64,000 nt of DNA from Janthinobacterium violaceinigrum (GTDB lineage Bacteria > Pseudomonadota > Gammaproteobacteria > Burkholderiales > Burkholderiaceae_D). Under the pieces are notes generated by a model. That model was not told the DNA's origin. It ran no database searches and saw nothing but the letters and a program-made list of their open reading frames with translations. Positions 1-11,036 of the stretch are shown piece after piece. The stretch is from the NCBI RefSeq assembly GCF_009208555.1, contig NZ_WFLI01000009.1:154920-218919 (forward strand), read 5' to 3'. Every line of letters begins with the position of its first letter. The first letter of the stretch is position 1. The translations under genes were made by a program, and so were the position numbers.

Positions 1-2
1 CA

Positions 3-1700
3 TTGCGCCGCCGATTGTGGAAACACGCGCCACCGTGGCCGCCATGGCTCGCTTGCGTGTGCGCTGGCGTGTTGCTCATTACGTGGAGCAATACTGCCGC
101 CGCGCAAGAGCCGAAGGAACACAGCGAACTCGATGCCACCGTCGTTGCGCCCTTCCGCGCCGCGCCCGGCGAGCGGAGCACGCAGGCGCGCACCTTTCTG
201 GTCCGCCTCGCCTACCCCGACGAGGGCCGCCCCCATGCGGTGCGCTGGACCGTGACCCTGTCCGGCCCGGGGACGCAAGGCGCCGTGCTGCGGCGCTGGT
301 CGGGCACGGCGCAGGTGGGAGCGGGCGGCCAGCGCATCAGCTTGCCCTGGGATGGCCGCGCCGACGCCGATGCGCGCGAACGGCGCGTGCGGGTGCCGGA
401 CGGCCTGTACCAGCTGCGCCTGGTGGCCGTGGCGGACGCGCAGACGCCGCAGCCAGCGCTGGTGGAACAGCAATGGCCGATCCAGGTACTGCGGGGCCGC
501 GGCACGGCGCCTGACGTGCCCGCCTTCCAGGCGGGCCTGCAGCAACTGCCCAGCCTGGATGGCCAGGCAGACTACCGCATCGTCTACGCCAACCTGCACA
601 GCCAGACGCGCCACAGCGACGGCGGCGCACCGCTCGATGCCTGCCATGGCGCGCAAGACCCGCAAACGGGGCTCTACGGCCCCATCGATGCCTATCTTTA
701 TGCGCAGCAACATGGGCTCGATGCCCTGATGACGTCCGAGCACAACCATATGTATGACGGTTCCGACGGCACCAACGGCGCTGCCGTGCCGGCCGAAGCA
801 AAGGCCCTGTACCAGACGGGGCTGGCCGAAGCGGCTGCGTATTCGGCTGCCCATCCCGGCTTCCTGGCCCTGTACGGCATGGAATGGGGCGTCATCAACC
901 AGGGCGGCCACCTGAACATCTTCAATAGCGAGCAGTTGCTGGGCTGGGAAAGAAATGCCCAAGGCGAGCTGCTGGCCGATGTGGAAACGCCGAAGAGCGA
1001 TTACGCGGGCCTGTATACGCTGATGCGCGAACGGGGCTGGATCGGGCAATTCAACCATCCCGCCTATGCGGGCCAGTTTCTCGTCGACAGCCAGCCGCTG
1101 GGCTACACGCCGGACGGCGACGCGGCCATGGTGCTGTGCGAAGTGATGAACACGTCCGCCTTTTCCACGAACGACCAGGAAACGGAAACGCGGCGCAGCA
1201 ACTACGAGGCGGCCTGCAACCGGGCCCTGGCGGCCGGCTACCACGTGGCCTTCAGCAGCAACCAGGATAACCACTGCGCCAACTGGGGCGCGGCCTACGG
1301 CAACCGCACGGCCGTGCTGGTGGCCAGCCCGGCCGCCGGCATGCCCGTGTCACGCGACAGCTTCCTCGAAGCATTGCGCGCGCGCCGCGTGTTTGCCACC
1401 ATGGACAAGCATGCGCAGCTGCTGTTCACGGCCAATGGCAAGCTGATGGGCGAGCGTTTCGACAACCACGGTCCCTTGCACCTGGCCATCAGTTTCAGCA
1501 ACGGCGCAGGACGGCAAGCGGCCGCCGTCGCCATCTTCCACGGCGTGCCGGGCGGCAATGGCTCCGTCACGGCCCTGTCGGACCAGGCCGAGCTCACCGT
1601 CACGCCCGTGCCCGGCCCCCATTTCTATTACGCGCGGCTGACGCAGGACGACGGCAATATCGTCTGGTCGGCGCCCGTGTGGGTCAATCAGTTGCCGTGA
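3..1700 (+). CDS. Secreted PHP-domain metal-dependent hydrolase (CehA/McbA-like), 5' end uncertain
   Basis: The reading frame is open from the left edge, so the true start may lie outside the window; the first usable codon here is TTG. Residues 13-34 are hydrophobic and end in TAAAQ, like a Sec signal peptide. Residues 45-165 form a beta-rich region of unknown type. From residue 190 a PHP-type metal centre is visible: LHSQTRHSD (H199, H204, D206), SEHNH (E246, H247, H249), FNHP (H352) and QDNH (D422, H424). PHP proteins hydrolyse phosphoesters or related bonds using two or three metal ions; the CehA/McbA branch cleaves carbamate or ester pesticides, but the substrate here cannot be read from sequence. 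A C-terminal beta domain follows. Its stop overlaps the stop of the convergent LysR gene by 17 bp. Confidence 0.75.
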   Translation: MRRRLWKHAPPWPPWLACVCAGVLLITWSNTAAAQEPKEHSELDATVVAPFRAAPGERSTQARTFLVRLAYPDEGRPHAVRWTVTLSGPGTQGAVLRRWSGTAQVGAGGQRISLPWDGRADADARERRVRVPDGLYQLRLVAVADAQTPQPALVEQQWPIQVLRGRGTAPDVPAFQAGLQQLPSLDGQADYRIVYANLHSQTRHSDGGAPLDACHGAQDPQTGLYGPIDAYLYAQQHGLDALMTSEHNHMYDGSDGTNGAAVPAEAKALYQTGLAEAAAYSAAHPGFLALYGMEWGVINQGGHLNIFNSEQLLGWERNAQGELLADVETPKSDYAGLYTLMRERGWIGQFNHPAYAGQFLVDSQPLGYTPDGDAAMVLCEVMNTSAFSTNDQETETRRSNYEAACNRALAAGYHVAFSSNQDNHCANWGAAYGNRTAVLVASPAAGMPVSRDSFLEALRARRVFATMDKHAQLLFTANGKLMGERFDNHGPLHLAISFSNGAGRQAAAVAIFHGVPGGNGSVTALSDQAELTVTPVPGPHFYYARLTQDDGNIVWSAPVWVNQLP

Positions 1701-2616
1701 CGGTGACCGCGGGGGCGGCATGCCGGGCCATCAGTTCGGTCACCCAGTCGATGAAGACGCGCAGTTTCTTGCTGACATGGCGATTCGGCGGATAGGCGAG
1801 ATAGAGCGGCATGGCGTCGACCGTCCATGCCTGGAACAACGGCAGCAGCTCGCCCCTGGCCACGTGCTGCCGCGCCATATAATCGGGCAGCCACAGCACG
1901 CCCAGCCCCGCCACCCCGGCCGCCAGGTAGGCGTTGCCATCGTCGATCGACAGCACGTACTGGCCATGGATCTTCACGCTCTTGCCCTCGCGGTGCATGA
2001 CGTACGGAAAGCCGTTGCCGCTACTTCCCCAGCGAAAGCGCACGATGCGGTGCGCGCTGTCCTGCAAGTCCAGCGGATGCAAGGGCGTGCCCACCCGTTG
2101 CAGGTAGGCAGGCGCCGCATACACGCCCAGTGGCAAGTCGGCAAGCTTGCGCGCCATCAGCGACTGGTCGGTGATGTCACCGCCGCGTATCACGCAATCG
2201 ACATTGTCGCCGATCACGTCGACCATGCGGTCGCTGGCGCCCATGTCGAGCACAATATCGGGATACCGCGCATGAAACCCGGGCAGCGCCGGCACCAGCA
2301 GCAAAGCGGCGAGCGGACTGGGTACGTCCACGCGCAACTGGCCCCGTGGCAAGGCAGCGGCATGCGGCAAGCTCGTTTCGATTTCTTCCAGGGTGTCGAG
2401 CACCTGCACGATGCGCTCGTAGTAGGCGGCGCCATCGGCCGTCACATTGACCTTGCGCGTGGTGCGGTTCAGCAGCTTCAGGCGCAGCCGCGCCTCGAGC
2501 TGCTGCACCAGCTGCGTCACCGTGGTGCGGCTCATATGCAAGGTCGCGGCCGCCCGCGTAAAACTGCCCGTTTCGACCACCCGCACGAATGCCCGCATCG
2601 TATCCAACTTGTCCAT
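1684..2616 (-). CDS. LysR-family transcriptional regulator
   Basis: This is a 310-residue protein with the standard LysR plan. An N-terminal winged HTH (MDKLDTMRAFVRVVETGSF, then AAATLHMSRTTVTQLVQQLE) is followed by a periplasmic-binding-like effector domain beginning near residue 80 (RGQLRVDVPSPLA). A longer frame starts at 2652, but the ATG at 2616 is preceded by GGAGG at a proper distance and matches the usual LysR N-terminus, so 2616 was chosen. It belongs to the CrgA/AaeR-like group judging by the effector-domain style. It is divergent from the RidA gene, the classic arrangement in which a LysR protein controls its neighbour and itself; the inducer is unknown. Confidence 0.93.
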   Translation of the reverse strand: MDKLDTMRAFVRVVETGSFTRAAATLHMSRTTVTQLVQQLEARLRLKLLNRTTRKVNVTADGAAYYERIVQVLDTLEEIETSLPHAAALPRGQLRVDVPSPLAALLLVPALPGFHARYPDIVLDMGASDRMVDVIGDNVDCVIRGGDITDQSLMARKLADLPLGVYAAPAYLQRVGTPLHPLDLQDSAHRIVRFRWGSSGNGFPYVMHREGKSVKIHGQYVLSIDDGNAYLAAGVAGLGVLWLPDYMARQHVARGELLPLFQAWTVDAMPLYLAYPPNRHVSKKLRVFIDWVTELMARHAAPAVTVTATD

Positions 2617-2643
2617 CCACACCTCCACCACCCGATTGTTTGG

Positions 2644-2649
2644 ATTATA
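2644..2649 (-). promoter_or_regulatory. Candidate -10 box of the LysR gene in the divergent lysR-ridA region
   Basis: A perfect TATAAT is read on the minus strand, 28 nt before the chosen LysR start. No convincing -35 hexamer lies 16-18 nt upstream, which would fit an activator-dependent or autoregulated promoter. The 131-bp gap between the two divergent genes (2617-2747) must hold the controls of both. Confidence 0.4.
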
Positions 2650-2747
2650 CAAATAGTGCAGACGATAATGGCCGCTTTATCAGCAGGACGGCAGCAGATA
2701 AAGTGTTCTCCAGGCAGCAACTTCGCTGCATCAACAAAGGAAAGCTG

Positions 2748-3173
2748 ATGAAACGCGACGTCGTATTCCCTCCGGGCCGCCAAGCCCTGTATGAGCAGAA
2801 CCGCTATTCGCCCGCCGTGCGCGCCAACGGCCTGCTGTTCGTGTCGGGACAGGTCGGCAGCCGCGAAGACGGTTCGCCCGAACCCGGGCTCGAAGCCCAG
2901 GTCCGGCGCGCCTTCGACAACCTGAATGCCATCTTGCAGGCGGCCGGCTGCTCGTTCGACGACGTGCAGGACGTGACCATCTTTATCGTCGACCCGCAGG
3001 CCAACTTCCAGCGCATCTGGGATATCGTGCAAGCCGATTACTGGGGCGCAGCCCCCCACCCCACCGTCACGGCCGTTGGCGTGACGTGGCTGTATGGTTT
3101 CCAGTTCGAGATCAAGGTCGTGGCCAGGCTGCCTGGCCAGCACACTGCCCCCGGCAGCGAGCAGGAAAAATAG
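2748..3173 (+). CDS. RidA/YjgF/Rid-family protein
   Basis: The product is 141 residues, the usual size for Rid proteins, which hydrolyse reactive enamine/imine intermediates from amino-acid metabolism or act in related degradation pathways. Family features include VRANGLLFVSGQVG near the N-terminus, a central AFDNLNAILQAAGCSFDDV and a C-terminal HPTVTAVGV segment. The canonical substrate-binding Arg context (about residue 105 in RidA) is not obvious, so this may be one of the Rid1-7 side branches rather than true RidA. The frame is open further upstream, but ATG 2748 has AAGGAAA before it and starts the conserved domain. It is divergent from and probably controlled by the LysR regulator. Confidence 0.85.
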   Translation: MKRDVVFPPGRQALYEQNRYSPAVRANGLLFVSGQVGSREDGSPEPGLEAQVRRAFDNLNAILQAAGCSFDDVQDVTIFIVDPQANFQRIWDIVQADYWGAAPHPTVTAVGVTWLYGFQFEIKVVARLPGQHTAPGSEQEK

Positions 3174-3289
3174 CGGCAGCTTTTCCCTCGCACGATTGCC
3201 CGCTGCAAGGTGCGCTGGCGCTGATCTATGGCAACATGGCAGCGCCGTTTTGACCGCAGGCGGCGCAACCGACGAATGCCAGGACACGA

Positions 3290-3925
3290 ATGAAGCCAAA
3301 AGCGCTGATCATCGCCAATATTGAAGCGTTCTTGCTGGCGCCGCTGACGGCAGCGGGCTTCAAGTTCTCGCCAGGCCAGCTGGCCTTCAAGCGCCCACGG
3401 CACGAATTCGTCCAGGCCATCCATTTCCAGGCCAACCGCCATAACGAGGAGCATGTCAGCGTGGAATTCTGGAGCCGCTATCAGGTTTCATCGAGATCCT
3501 ACGCTTCGTGGCACAAGGCGCGTTACGGTCACGAACCGGCCAACCACATCGTCGGCGACACGGCGGACTGGAATATGGGGAACTGGCAATTCGCGGGCAT
3601 CGCAGGCAAGCAGGACGCACATCACCAGCTCGTCGATCCTGCCCATCGGGCGACAGTCATGCATGGCCTGCGACACAATCTGCACACATTGGCCCTACCC
3701 TGGCTTGAGCGTCTTTCCAATTGGGAAAATGCCGCCTTGTGCCTGGTCGAAGCGCAGGACGCGCATGCCAGGGCCTGCGATTTTTATCTGATGGCGGGCC
3801 AGCAGGAAAAAGCCCTGTGGGCACTGAACGAGGGCCTTGCTTACTGGAAGAAAAATCCTGCGGCCTCTTTTCCCGAAGAAAAAGAAGCAATCGCTTTACG
3901 GATGGAGAAATACTTCAATGCCTAA
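3290..3925 (+). CDS. Hypothetical protein, DUF4304-like
   Basis: A 211-residue cytoplasmic protein without signal peptide or membrane segments. The N-terminal pattern (long helix, then LTAAGFKFSPGQLAFKR, then FVQAIHFQANRHN and VSVEFWSRYQV) resembles DUF4304-type proteins. That match is by pattern only and is not certain. The C-terminal third is helical and rich in Ala, Trp and charged residues, like a TPR-type solenoid (AGQQEKALWALNEGLAYWKK). ATG 3290 follows an AGGA. The next gene starts 12 nt after its stop, so the two are probably co-transcribed. Function unknown. Confidence 0.6.
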   Translation: MKPKALIIANIEAFLLAPLTAAGFKFSPGQLAFKRPRHEFVQAIHFQANRHNEEHVSVEFWSRYQVSSRSYASWHKARYGHEPANHIVGDTADWNMGNWQFAGIAGKQDAHHQLVDPAHRATVMHGLRHNLHTLALPWLERLSNWENAALCLVEAQDAHARACDFYLMAGQQEKALWALNEGLAYWKKNPAASFPEEKEAIALRMEKYFNA

Positions 3926-3937
3926 ACACGCTACGCC

Positions 3938-4597
3938 ATGACCGACATTACTTGCCCCTACGACGGCGACTGCGGGCGCCGCTTCGACAGCAGCGCCATG
4001 GATGCCCCCGATGCTGCGTTTTTAAACACGGCCATCGGCAAGAAAATGACGTTCATGTTCCTGCACTGTCCCGCATGCTCAAGGATGTTCCAGTTCAATC
4101 CGGTCGCCTGGACGGCGCACGCTAGCGAAACGGCCGCGCCCAGGGCCGCCAGGGTGGCGAAGAAAAGCAGCAAGCAGCTGGAAAAATTGCTGGCCAGGGA
4201 ACAAGTGACCGTGCCCCAGGCCTATCTCGCGCACCTCCGCAGCGCCAAGTCACGTCCCGGCGCGGCGATTTTCAAGGATGAAGAGCCCTTCACCCTGTAC
4301 AGCCTGGACGCGCTGTGCCAGGAGGTGGACGTGGATGGAACCAGGTATCGGGCAGTCAGGCAGCTGGCTGGCTTTGCCCAGGCCCTGGGGCAAGCGGCGG
4401 GAAGCGGGTCGCAGCAGGCAGCCCCGTTCAGTCTTGCCGAGCTGGCGGCTTGCCTGGCCATCGGCGAGGAAAACACGCGCATCCTGTTCATCGACAGCCG
4501 CGACAACGATGCACTGTGGATCTATCACTGCGACGGCGGCGATGTCGAACCGACGCGGCTCACCCTGACCTCGCTGATCGGGCCTGGCGTATGCTGA
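3938..4597 (+). CDS. Zinc-ribbon protein with SMI1/KNR4 (SUKH)-like domain
   Basis: This 219-residue protein starts with a likely zinc ribbon: C6 and C12 in CPYDGDCGRRF, and C44 and C47 in HCPACSRMF. A Lys-rich linker leads to a domain resembling SMI1/KNR4 proteins: VPQAYLAHLRSAK at about residues 89-101, then YSLDALCQEV, and an acidic FIDSRDNDALWIYHCDGG near the C-terminus. SUKH proteins often act as immunity proteins against polymorphic toxins, but no toxin gene is seen nearby, so that role is not inferred. It follows the DUF4304-like gene by 12 nt. Family assignment is by eye and moderate at best. Confidence 0.6.
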   Translation: MTDITCPYDGDCGRRFDSSAMDAPDAAFLNTAIGKKMTFMFLHCPACSRMFQFNPVAWTAHASETAAPRAARVAKKSSKQLEKLLAREQVTVPQAYLAHLRSAKSRPGAAIFKDEEPFTLYSLDALCQEVDVDGTRYRAVRQLAGFAQALGQAAGSGSQQAAPFSLAELAACLAIGEENTRILFIDSRDNDALWIYHCDGGDVEPTRLTLTSLIGPGVC

Positions 4598-4776
4598 AAG
4601 GCGCAATACGCCGCAGATTCTGCGGCCTGCCCCCATTCCAGCAAACAATATTGGAAATGTAAGTATTTTTCAAGCAGCCGTCCATAGGCACTGGTTCCCC
4701 ACAGCAATCCATGGCACCATGGATGCGCCGTTTTGCCTGCAACGCGGCCTCCCACCGGACCATCAAGGAACATTAC

Positions 4777-6882
4777 ATGTCGTCATATCGCACCTTCGCC
4801 GGCAGCATGCTGCTCGGCCTGGCCGCAGCGGGCCTCGCCCATGCACAGGCACCCGCCCCTGCCGCCGCCAATACCGATCCCCACCAGTGGCTGGAAGAAG
4901 TCCTCGGCGACAAGCCGCTGGCCTGGGTCAAGCAGCACAATGCCGTCACCGTCAAGGAACTGGAAGGCCAGCCCGGCTTTTCGGCCCTGCAGGCGCGCCT
5001 GAAAACCATCCTCAATTCCAAGGAACGCATTCCCTACGTGAGCAAGGAAGGCGAGTTCTACTACAATTTCTGGCGCGATGCCCAGCACGTGCGCGGCATC
5101 TGGCGCCGCACCACCCTGGCGCAGTACCAGCTGGCCGAGCCAAGCTGGGAAACCGTGATCGACCTCGACCAGCTGGCGGCCGGCGAGAATGAAAACTGGG
5201 TCTGGGGCGGCGCCTCCTGCCTGTATCCGAAGGGCGAACGCTGCCTCATTTCCCTGTCGCGCGGCGGCGGCGACGCCAAGGTGGTACGCGAATACGACGT
5301 GGCCAAACGCGCCTTTGTCGACGGCGGCTTTACCCTGCCCGAAGCGAAGGGCAGCGCCAGCTGGATCGACCAGGACACCCTGTTCGTCTCCACCGATTTC
5401 GGCCCCGGCTCGATGACCAGCTCCGGCTACCCGCGCATCATCAAACAGTGGCAGCGCGGCACGCCGCTGGCGCAGGCGACGACGCTGTATGAAGCCAAGG
5501 CCGACGACCTGAGCGCGGGCGCCTACAAGGATTTCACGCCCGGCCACGAACACCAGTTCATCGAGCGGCAAATCGATTTCTACAGCGGCGAAACCTTCCT
5601 GCGCGATGGCGCGAACCTGAAGAAAGTGCCGAAGCCGGACGATGCCACCGTGTTTACCGTGCGCGATCAATTGATCATCACCTTGCGCTCGGACTGGAAA
5701 GTGAACGGCAAGACCTATCTGCAAGGCTCGCTGCTGGCCACGGATTTCAAGGCCTTCATGCAGGGCAAGCAGGACCTGGAAGTGCTGTACGCGCCCACGG
5801 CCACGTCGTCGCTGGACAATGTGACGGCGACGAAATCGGCCATCCTCGTGACCACCCTGGACAAGGTCAAGAACCGCCTGACGGAACTGCGCCACGTGAA
5901 CGGCAAGTGGCAGCGCCGCGCCGTCGATGCGCCCAAGCTGGGCACCCTGGCCGTCAGCGCGCTCGACCCCGTCGACTCGGACCAGTACTTCCTGACGGTG
6001 ACCGACTTCCTCAACCCGACCACCCTGTACCTGGCCACGGCGCAGAGCGACAAGCGGACAAAGATCAAGTCGCTGCCCGCCTATTACGACGCGGCGCCGT
6101 ACAAGGTGGAGCAGTTCGAATCGACGTCGAAGGATGGCACGAAGGTGCCGTATTTCGCCATCATGGGCAAGAAGACGAAGTTCGATGGCAGCAATCCCAC
6201 CGTGCTGTATGGCTATGGTGGCTTCGAAGTGTCGCTGAAACCCAGCTACAGCGGCACCACGGGCGTGGCCTGGCTGGAAAAGGGCGGCGTGTATGTGCTG
6301 GCGAATATCCGCGGCGGCGGCGAATTCGGTCCCCGCTGGCACCAGGCGGCGTTGAAGGAAAACCGCCAGCGCGCGTATGACGATTTCATCTCCGTGGCGC
6401 AGGATCTGATCAAGCGCAAGGTCACCAGTCCACGCCACCTGGGCATCATGGGCGGCAGCAATGGCGGCCTGCTGACGGGCGCCGTGCTGGTGCAGCGCCC
6501 CGACCTGTTCAATGCCGTCGTCAGCCAGGTGCCGCTGCTCGACATGCGCCGCTATAACAAGCTGCTGGCGGGCGCCTCGTGGATGGGAGAATACGGCGAC
6601 CCGGACGTGCCGGAACAATGGGCTTACATCAGCAAGTACTCGCCGTACCAGAACGTCTTCAAGGACAAGAAATATCCGCGCGTGCTGTTTACCACCTCGA
6701 CGCGCGACGACCGGGTCCACCCTGGCCATGCGCGCAAGATGGTGGCCAAGATGGAAGAGCAAGGCCACGACGTGCTGTACTGGGAAAACACGGAAGGCGG
6801 CCATGCGGGCGCCGCCAACAACGACCAGCAGGCGCTGATGTGGGCGCTGACCTACACCTTCCTGCTGGAGCAGCTGAAGTAA
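4777..6882 (+). CDS. Secreted prolyl oligopeptidase (peptidase family S9A)
   Basis: This is a 701-residue enzyme with an N-terminal signal peptide (cleavage after AGLAHAQA). A beta-propeller region follows to about residue 430, then an alpha/beta-hydrolase domain. The catalytic triad is intact: Ser561 in GGSNGG, Asp644/645 in STRDDRVHP and His676 in GGHAGA. The family cleaves short peptides after proline. The signal peptide places this one in the periplasm or outside, where it may process peptides for uptake. The frame extends to 4711, but ATG 4777 has AAGGAA before it and begins the signal peptide. It is a single-gene unit, ending at a strong terminator 27 bp downstream. Confidence 0.93.
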   Translation: MSSYRTFAGSMLLGLAAAGLAHAQAPAPAAANTDPHQWLEEVLGDKPLAWVKQHNAVTVKELEGQPGFSALQARLKTILNSKERIPYVSKEGEFYYNFWRDAQHVRGIWRRTTLAQYQLAEPSWETVIDLDQLAAGENENWVWGGASCLYPKGERCLISLSRGGGDAKVVREYDVAKRAFVDGGFTLPEAKGSASWIDQDTLFVSTDFGPGSMTSSGYPRIIKQWQRGTPLAQATTLYEAKADDLSAGAYKDFTPGHEHQFIERQIDFYSGETFLRDGANLKKVPKPDDATVFTVRDQLIITLRSDWKVNGKTYLQGSLLATDFKAFMQGKQDLEVLYAPTATSSLDNVTATKSAILVTTLDKVKNRLTELRHVNGKWQRRAVDAPKLGTLAVSALDPVDSDQYFLTVTDFLNPTTLYLATAQSDKRTKIKSLPAYYDAAPYKVEQFESTSKDGTKVPYFAIMGKKTKFDGSNPTVLYGYGGFEVSLKPSYSGTTGVAWLEKGGVYVLANIRGGGEFGPRWHQAALKENRQRAYDDFISVAQDLIKRKVTSPRHLGIMGGSNGGLLTGAVLVQRPDLFNAVVSQVPLLDMRRYNKLLAGASWMGEYGDPDVPEQWAYISKYSPYQNVFKDKKYPRVLFTTSTRDDRVHPGHARKMVAKMEEQGHDVLYWENTEGGHAGAANNDQQALMWALTYTFLLEQLK

Positions 6883-6908
6883 AACGGGCCTGACGGCCCC
6901 TGCAAGCG

Positions 6909-6949
6909 AGAACGCCTGCACCGGACTCCGGCGCAGGCGTTCTGCTTTT
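6909..6949 (+). terminator. Rho-independent terminator of the prolyl oligopeptidase gene
   Basis: A perfect 11-bp stem (AGAACGCCTGC at 6909-6919 paired with 6933-6943) is followed by GCTTTT. It sits between the convergent peptidase and GST genes, so it closes the plus-strand transcript. Confidence 0.85.
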
Positions 6950-6953
6950 GGCG

Positions 6954-7583
6954 TTACTTTATCTGCGCGCTGGGGCGCTCGGCAATCCGGTCGCGGTAAG
7001 CCTGCAAATGCGCCAGTCCCTCCGCACCGGGACGGTATTTCATCAGGCCACGGACAAATTCCAGCGCGCAGAAGGCCGTGATGTCGGCAATCGTAAACCG
7101 TTCGCCCGCGACGTAGGGCTGGTGCGCCAGCACCTGGTCCAGCCATTGCGCCGTCTCGCGCATCTTGCCTGCCTGCGCCAGGGCGAAGTCGGGAAACTGG
7201 GGGTTTTCCAGCGCCACCAGGGCCGGATGGCCATGGCGCACCCAGTTGGCGGCGCCGCTGAACAAATGCAGTTCCACGCGGCGGTCGGCCATTTCGATGA
7301 AGGCGCGCTCCTCGAAACCCTCGCCCATCAGGTTAGGCTGCGGCTGCAAGCCTTCCAGGTAGGTGCAGATGGCGCGCGTCTCGGTCAGCACGCGTCCGTC
7401 CGCCAGTTCCAGCACGGGCACGCGGCCCAGCGGGTTTTTCGTCAGGAAGGCGGGGTCGCGGTGCTGGCCCGCCATCAGGTCGAGCGCCACTTCCTCGATG
7501 CCGGTGATGCCCTTTTCGGCGATGAACATGGTGACGCGGCGCGGATTGGGCGTACGGGGGCTGATATACAGTTTCATGTGCAT
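6954..7583 (-). CDS. Glutathione S-transferase family protein
   Basis: The product is 209 residues, the normal size for a soluble GST. The N-terminal thioredoxin-like domain (MKLYISPRTPNPRRVTMFIAE) carries the glutathione-binding features NPLGRVPVLEL and TETRAICTYLE. An all-helical C-terminal domain follows (RFTIADITAFCALEFV is the typical helix-6 N-capping motif). These enzymes conjugate or isomerise electrophilic compounds with glutathione in the cytoplasm. ATG 7583 was used; ATG 7577, two codons in, is equally possible. It is alone and convergent with the peptidase gene; the real substrate is unknown. Confidence 0.9.
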   Translation of the reverse strand: MHMKLYISPRTPNPRRVTMFIAEKGITGIEEVALDLMAGQHRDPAFLTKNPLGRVPVLELADGRVLTETRAICTYLEGLQPQPNLMGEGFEERAFIEMADRRVELHLFSGAANWVRHGHPALVALENPQFPDFALAQAGKMRETAQWLDQVLAHQPYVAGERFTIADITAFCALEFVRGLMKYRPGAEGLAHLQAYRDRIAERPSAQIK

Positions 7584-7830
7584 GGGTCTCGTCTCGTCTA
7601 TGGGGTGGACAATCAGCTGCGGGACTGGCCTGCGGCAGGACAGTCAGGCGCCCATCATACCAGCGCACCGCCATGGTGCGGCGTCCATGGCGCGTTGACT
7701 TTGCCCCCGTTTCCACTTAGATTGCTGTACGGGAACGCTGGCCTACAGCTCCAGCGATGTCCCGCTACCGCCATGACGCTCGCAGCCTACCCGGCTGGCG
7801 GGCGTTTTATCCATGAACCAAGGGCATACC

Positions 7831-10536
<2,706 letters not shown>

Positions 10537-10543
10537 GCGCCCG

Positions 10544-10574
10544 CGCCCGGCGCCGCAGTACGGCGGCGCCGGGC
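10544..10574 (+). terminator. GC-rich hairpin after the M1 aminopeptidase gene
   Basis: An 11-bp perfect inverted repeat (GCCCGGCGCCG, loop, and its complement) begins 7 bp after the stop codon. No T-run follows directly, so it may be a 3'-end stabilising hairpin or a weak terminator rather than a classic one. Confidence 0.5.
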
Positions 10575-10603
10575 ATTCTCCGGCCCTGCACGAAAATCCG
10601 GAC

Positions 10604-10639
10604 AAAAAAAACCGGCTTCGCAAGTCGCGGCAGCCGGTT
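10604..10639 (-). terminator. Rho-independent terminator on the minus strand
   Basis: Read on the minus strand, AACCGGCT pairs with AGCCGGTT across a 14-nt loop and runs into eight T residues. It could end the DUF11/barrel/OmpA transcript, although it lies about 400 bp beyond the OmpA stop, or a separate small RNA from the non-coding stretch before it. Confidence 0.7.
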
Positions 10640-11036
10640 GAAACGCTGTTTCAGAGCGCAGGGATAAAACGGGAACACATGCAAAAGTGGAAATCGTGCC
10701 GGTCATTGAGGTGTCCGGCAACCTTGCGCCCGGGGTTTCCGTGCGCCATGTATCCACTATGCCAGTCCTTCCTTCAGGCAGGCTTAGGACTTCATTAAAT
10801 CCCCGGCCGTTTCCCGATTTTTCCCGTCCTTGCCCTACCCTGCCCCGCTTTGCTTGCCAACGCGGCAATGCTTCTGCCGCGCCGGCCTGTCTGGTGCCGA
10901 TGGTTGAGCTCACCGGCTAAGCTGTTGAGTCATGCCTGCATCCTATCGCTCCCGGAGCGTAGTGATCTGCGCAACACATGCTGTGTGCCAACAAAAGCAT
11001 CATAACAGCGGCATATGACGGGCTTATGACGTAGCG
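10640..11036. other. Non-coding gap of about 400 bp between the M1 peptidase terminator and the OmpA gene
   Basis: No open frame here looks like a gene. It contains two short inverted repeats, CGCTCC-C-GGAGCG at 10947-10959 and ACACA-TGC-TGTGT at 10974-10986. It ends at the minus-strand terminator, so on the minus strand it is either a long 3' untranslated region of the OmpA operon or the template of a small RNA. Confidence 0.4.

Noticed and set aside
4783..7146. Minus-strand frame of about 790 codons opposite the prolyl oligopeptidase
   Set aside because: It runs through a terminator and into the GST gene; no domain is visible.
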